Below are positions 59,960 through 64,000 of a stretch of DNA of 64,000 bases, in pieces. The notes beneath the pieces were generated by a model, which worked only from the letters and a program-made list of their open reading frames with translations, was not told the DNA's origin and did not search any database. A program made the position numbers and the translations under genes. The first letter of the stretch is position 1, and each line of letters starts with the position of its first letter. The stretch comes from Albifimbria verrucaria (Eukaryota; Ascomycota; Sordariomycetes; Hypocreales; Stachybotryaceae), in assembly GCA_020081605.1 (NCBI GenBank), contig JAHREC010000013.1:6634001-6698000 (forward strand). Direction: 5' to 3'.

Positions 59960-61155
59960 ATGGCACACAAACGACTCAAACCTGAGGCCTATACTGTGGC
60001 ATGGGTTTGTGCATTGCCAAAGGAACAGACAGCGGCGATTGCGATGCTCGACGAAATGCATGCCGACCTCCTGAAGCCGCCTAAAGATCCAAATACCTAT
60101 ACATTTGGCAGTATCTATGGCCATAATATTGCCATAGCATGTCTGCCCAAGGGGAAAGTGGGCCTCGTAGCAGCAGCAATGGTCGCAAGCCACATGGTCA
60201 ATATGCTCCCTTCGCTGCGATTTACTTTGCTGGTTGGTATTGGCGGCGGAATCCCCCAAAGTTCGCCTCGGTGATGTGGTCGTCAGTGTGCCATTCAGGG
60301 GTCTCCTGGGGTTGTTCAGTGGGATATGGGCAAAGTAGAGCAAGACGAGGAAACGCGAACTGGAGCCCTAAACAACCCGCCTACACTGCTTCTGACTGCT
60401 CTGGCAAAGCTCGAATCGAAGCATGAATATGCAGGGTCCAGAATTCCAGAGCATTTAAATGCCCTTGCTAACAAATATCCTCAATTGGCTGCTAAGTACT
60501 TGCGTTCCGAATCGTTGCAGGACTTGCTATTTCGCACAAACTGCAGACACGAGAGTAAAGTCGGAACAGGCCGAGACGAAGTTGTGGAAAACAGCGGACA
60601 TGAGAGCACAGCCAGGACAGTCCGGTGCGAAATTTCAGGGGATTACTCTGAGAAATTAAATGGGGACGAAGAAACATGGGAAGATGAAGAAGAGGACGAG
60701 GACTGTCGAAACTGTGATACAGCTCAGATTATACACAGAAAACCGCGCGAGATGAAAGTGCATTACGGAACCATAGCGTCTGGCAATACTTGCATCAAAA
60801 ATGCTGCTTTTCGAAACAAACTCGTCCGGACTCTCGGCAATCGGGTGTTATGTGTCGAGATGGAGGCAGCTGGCTTGATGAATAGCTTCCCTGCCTCGTT
60901 ATCCGAGGCATTTCTAACTATGCGGATGCGCATAGCAATAAGGCTTGGCAGGAGCATGCAGCAGCAGTGGCGGCTGCTTTCGCAAAGGAACTGCTAGAGT
61001 TTGTCGACCCAAGCAGTGTGAAAGAGGAATCAGTATCGAAGGATATGTGTGAAGAAAGCTTGCAATTCAAGTCCTGGCATTATCTTCTCAACTCTAATAC
61101 GAACCTATCTTCTCATGCAATTCGTTCTATGCAAAGCGAAAGAGAAGAGGCATGA
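59960..61155 (+). CDS. Nucleoside phosphorylase-domain protein
   Basis: Fungal PNP/UDP-phosphorylase superfamily protein of the type often fused to NACHT, NB-ARC or ankyrin modules. From the start [46 protein letters not shown] (phosphate/ribose loop), LGDVVVSVP, the central [47 protein letters not shown] (nucleoside-binding MEAA) and [20 protein letters not shown]. At about 60555-60740 there is an acidic insertion ([12 protein letters not shown]). Four frame changes (near 60250, 60262, 60300 and 60893) are one-base repairs. The protein ends soon after the domain at 61153-61155, without an effector module, so it is stand-alone. It may be catalytic or a sensor; I cannot tell. Confidence 0.82.
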
Positions 61156-62150
61156 ATACAAACTTGGAAACTCCTCGATTAGATTGCATCTGAGGATTAT
61201 GGCAGTTGACAAAGTGACACTTTGAGGTAAATACTCATATGGACAAGGCTATGAGATTACCAACAAAAGGGTACTTGTAGCAGTTTATGAATGACCTTAT
61301 CCAAAGTTTGGATGGCCTGTGTCATGAATATGAACTGGCAATGAAGAAAAATCTTCTGTCTGCTGTCGTTCTCGTAAAGCGTGGTTCTTTTATACACACA
61401 GGACAAAGCAGGGGAGGCTGTAGAGGTCTGGAGATAAATTTAAGTATATTCTTCAGAAGGAGAAACTCAGAATTATGCATTTTTCGCCAACAATTGCTGA
61501 AAGGGTTAACAGCAAAATCAGAGAAAGTCATGATGTGAAAAGAAAAGAAAAAAACTCGCAGCTTTAATTTTTTATTTTCTATCACAGTCCGGGTGTTAGG
61601 CTCTCAGCTTTATTTGGTTGTCAGTTAGACACACACGCGTAGGGACTTCACAAGGAGCTTGAGACAGGTACATATTACGTAGTGGAAAAGTTCCGCCCTT
61701 TACGTTGTAATAATAAGCTTGGTAATCCTCTTATTGCTTCTGATATTACAATTGACAGTGTCAAGTCTCTTTATATAATCTAATGTCTCCTATTCGGGGC
61801 CCATATCCGAAGATACAACCTCTAGTTTTTATCTCCTTGTCATTACGTGATCTGGTGGTGAAGTCTCGACATACATTACTCCAACGCCTCGAGAGTGCCA
61901 TCATCATTCCGGCACAGGTGTTTATCGGTCATTTGTTTCAGAAAAGCGTGCCCAAGTATGGTCTGAGACCTTCAGCCGCTTTCCACATGCTGGTGGAGGA
62001 ATGTTATCAAAGACTCGTCAGAAACACCCTCAAGCTATAAATCTTCTGTTTAAATACTGAACGGGTCATACTCACTTGTGAAATTCTCAATCAGGGGCAA
62101 ATCTTACAACCTGATCCAGCTTTCTTCAGTATTTTCATCAGTCAACGACT
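61156..62150. other. Intergenic region
   Basis: About 1 kb. An 85-aa open frame at 61783-62040 (plus, no recognised domain) and one at 61287-61538 are not called. It should contain the promoter of the small cysteine-rich protein at 62151. Confidence 0.35.
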
Positions 62151-62353
62151 ATGCGATTCATATTCGTGCTTTTCGTCATCCCTGCTTTGGTGCACGCCAT
62201 TACAGATGATGATAACTGCTACCCAATAGCATTTGGTTCTCGTAGAAATCAGTGTCATCAATGCCGAAGAGGTTGGAAGTTTGTTAACAGAGGGGTGCTT
62301 TATGCGATACTCGTTTGGCGTGTTGCAAGGGCATCTGCTGTCCAGACTATTAG
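62151..62353 (+). CDS. Tiny cysteine-rich secreted protein candidate
   Basis: About 67 aa. A textbook signal peptide, MRFIFVLFVIPALVHA, begins at 62151. The mature part is about 51 residues with eight Cys if one base is added to the GGGG run near 62292. Three come before the shift (in DDNCYP and NQCHQC) and five after it (LCDTRLACCKGICCPDY), with the stop TAG at 62351-62353. Without the repair, the frame runs on to 62376 with only three Cys. The pattern of paired Cys at the C-terminus resembles small secreted proteins such as effectors or antimicrobial peptides, but I cannot assign a family. Given the systematic homopolymer errors in this window, the repaired reading is favoured. Confidence 0.5.
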
Positions 62354-62748
62354 CGAAACGGAACAGCACAGTGGCTGACTTATGCTTATCGTAAGTGGCT
62401 GCCTTTTGCATTCATGTGTAGCTCTAATAATGCATAGCGGACGAGTTCTTCTTGGTCAAAATAAGTGGAATGAAAGTCAGGACAGGGGCATGACCAAGAC
62501 AGGTCCCCTGTTAGTTAATCAATAGACTCTCATAGTGAAAACTAAACACAAATGAAATCCATTATTTTGCAACTACCGGCGTTTTTGGCATAAAATGAGT
62601 AACCTCAATCAAATATTGAGAGGCTAGAAATTATTGAGCATGTGGGTTAGAATCATTTGAGCTCGATGACGAGGCCAAATACTCCACATGTCCTTCATCT
62701 CAAAAACGTAATTTTATAAACTTGAAACTAATTGAGTATGTCATTGAA
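62354..62748. other. Convergent intergenic spacer
   Basis: About 400 bases between the cysteine-rich candidate (plus) and the CorA-like gene (minus). No feature was recognised. Confidence 0.35.
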
Positions 62749-63941
62749 TCACACCATTGTAATGTCAGATAAAGCAAAACTATTTGTCCGCTTTTCTTTC
62801 TTGATATCTCTATTAGTAGCCAAGTGCCACGCTCCTACCGTAATGGCGGTCAATCCAACTGCAACTACAAGGAATATCCAGAAGTACTTGGATACAACAG
62901 CTTTACCATCCGGAGCTTTGAAGTCAAATAGGTCTGTCGAGAATACAGACTGAAAACGTGTATTGTCAGCATTTTGGAATTTGATTTGATATGTCACTAG
63001 CAAATTGGAACTTACTGCCACACAAGACAATGGTATGTATATCATGGTTAATAATGCTATTGACCTCATTTGCGCGTTATCACGCTTAGTCTCCAGCGCT
63101 ATGGTGGTGTTGATTTGAGCGATTTGGGTATTTGTCTTTGAATCATGGCGTGCGATTTGGTTCCATAGCTTTGATCGAACTGTCAGTCTCGCCTAGCTTT
63201 TAGTGAAAGAGAGAGTCAAACCGTTTGCATAGTGAGCGCCAAATTCTCAGTCATCATGTTGCATTCATCAATCTTATCATCATATTCATCCACAATCTCC
63301 TCAATCCTTTTCTTGATTCGCTTCCCGGTCTCGTTGCAGCTTAGAGATTTCTCATAGTCGTAATTAACTTGACTTGTTGGGCTTTCCATCCATGTAGATA
63401 CTTCATCTATGGCTTCCAAAAACTTTACTAACTGCCTTTTCACAGCACGAATGTGATCGACTAAGCTTCGGCTCTGGAGGCACAGAGCGAGGTACTCCTG
63501 CGTCTTTTGACTGTTCATGTCTTGTTGAGGGTTCCAGTAAATATTCTCTAGAATTTCTGAACGCAGGGTAAACTTGTCAATTAAGTCATCAGCAATACCA
63601 ACAAGTCTCTCTCGCTCAAGTTCTGCAAGAATGCCTACAAGGAGGAGTGGATGATTTGCGGCATGGCCAGCTGCCTTTACTCTTTTTTCGAGGCTGAGTA
63701 GCTGACTGCTACTACAACCATAGACAATGGCAAACACAGATCTAATTTGTGGTATAAAAGTGACAGATAGTGCAATATCATTGGGCAAATATGCAGACAT
63801 TCGTGCTGTGAAATCTATAACAGAGTCATGGTTGGTAATTCGATGTCTTATTGCGAATATGCTGTACTTACAAACTCTGCGAGGTGTCGCTCCAGGAACA
63901 CCTGAAGCGATAGACGTAAAGCTGGCAACCTGCCTTGCCAT
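62749..63941 (-). CDS. CorA-like membrane protein (fungal, without GMN call)
   Basis: The layout matches fungal CorA-like Mg2+ transporter-fold proteins. A long helical cytosolic region (HPLLLVGILAELERERLVGI; IKKRIEEIVDEYDDKIDECN) leads to IARHDSKTNTQIAQINTTIA, then MRSIALLTMIYIPLSCVA (TM1), FSTDLFDFKAPDGK and KYFWIFLVVAVGLTAITVGA (TM2), ending DITMV with the stop at 62749. Intron 62950-63015 (GTAAGT...TTTTCAG, with branch-like GCTGAC) joins SCVA to SVFSTD and restores the conserved junction. A second intron lies at about 63180-63221. No GMN selectivity motif follows TM1, as is usual for this fungal subgroup. The true start may lie beyond 63941; the stretch around 63790-63880 may be intronic. 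Confidence 0.72.
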
Positions 63942-64000
63942 GGTTCGTGTAATGCCCCGATGAACTTGCCAACGTTTAGCGATTCGCTGCCAGACTTCTC

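Overview
The window looks like nuclear DNA of a filamentous ascomycete (Pezizomycotina, probably Sordariomycetes; no marker gene fixes the genus). The evidence is short GT-AG introns of about 48-87 nt, typical fungal families (NRPS, MRP-type ABC transporter, ZIP transporter, nucleoside-phosphorylase protein, CorA-like protein, NB-ARC/TPR remnant) and one extremely AT-rich transposon with the signature of repeat-induced point mutation (RIP).

Positions 300-34030 hold a non-ribosomal peptide (NRPS) locus. On the minus strand lie an ABCC multidrug transporter (309-5183), an Nta1-like amidase (6195-7148), an AlaX-type aminoacyl-tRNA editing protein (8570-9382) and a 2-oxoglutarate/Fe(II) oxygenase (9775-10969). 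After 3.2 kb of intergenic DNA, a five-module NRPS of about 6,580 residues runs on the plus strand (14191-34029). Its order is C-remnant, A1-T1-E1, C2-A2-T2-E2, C3-A3-T3, C4-A4-T4, C5-A5-T5-E5. It ends in an epimerase domain with no thioesterase, terminal C or reductase domain. A2 is decayed, and E1 has lost a histidine of its core motif.

Positions 34734-44260 mix broken and intact genes: a D123-like ATP-grasp gene with a nonsense change (minus), a decayed beta-lactamase/PBP-type serine hydrolase (minus), an NB-ARC/TPR remnant (plus), an apparently functional paralogue of the hydrolase with SxxK, YxN and HxG motifs (plus), a four-helix-type membrane protein (plus) and an aldo-keto reductase (minus). 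My main hypothesis is that the hydrolase releases or cyclises the D-configured peptide in trans, as the bacterial PBP-type thioesterases of the SurE type do.

Positions 45465-63941 are ordinary or accessory: a small secreted protein, an unknown gene, an unknown gene split by a 3.86-kb TIR transposon (48928-52791), a ZIP zinc transporter, a secreted pepsin-like protein, a Ser/Thr-rich single-pass membrane protein, a nucleoside phosphorylase-like protein, a tiny cysteine-rich secreted protein and a CorA-like membrane protein.

One caution affects every gene call. Many otherwise well-conserved genes change frame about once per kb, and in almost every case checked the frame is restored by adding one base to a short homopolymer (mostly C or G runs). 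This looks like a sequencing or assembly artefact rather than gene death. Coordinates below therefore span the whole reconstructed locus. The decay I call genuine (A2, the second hydrolase, the NB-ARC remnant, the D123-like nonsense codon) rests on lost motifs or substitutions, not on indels.
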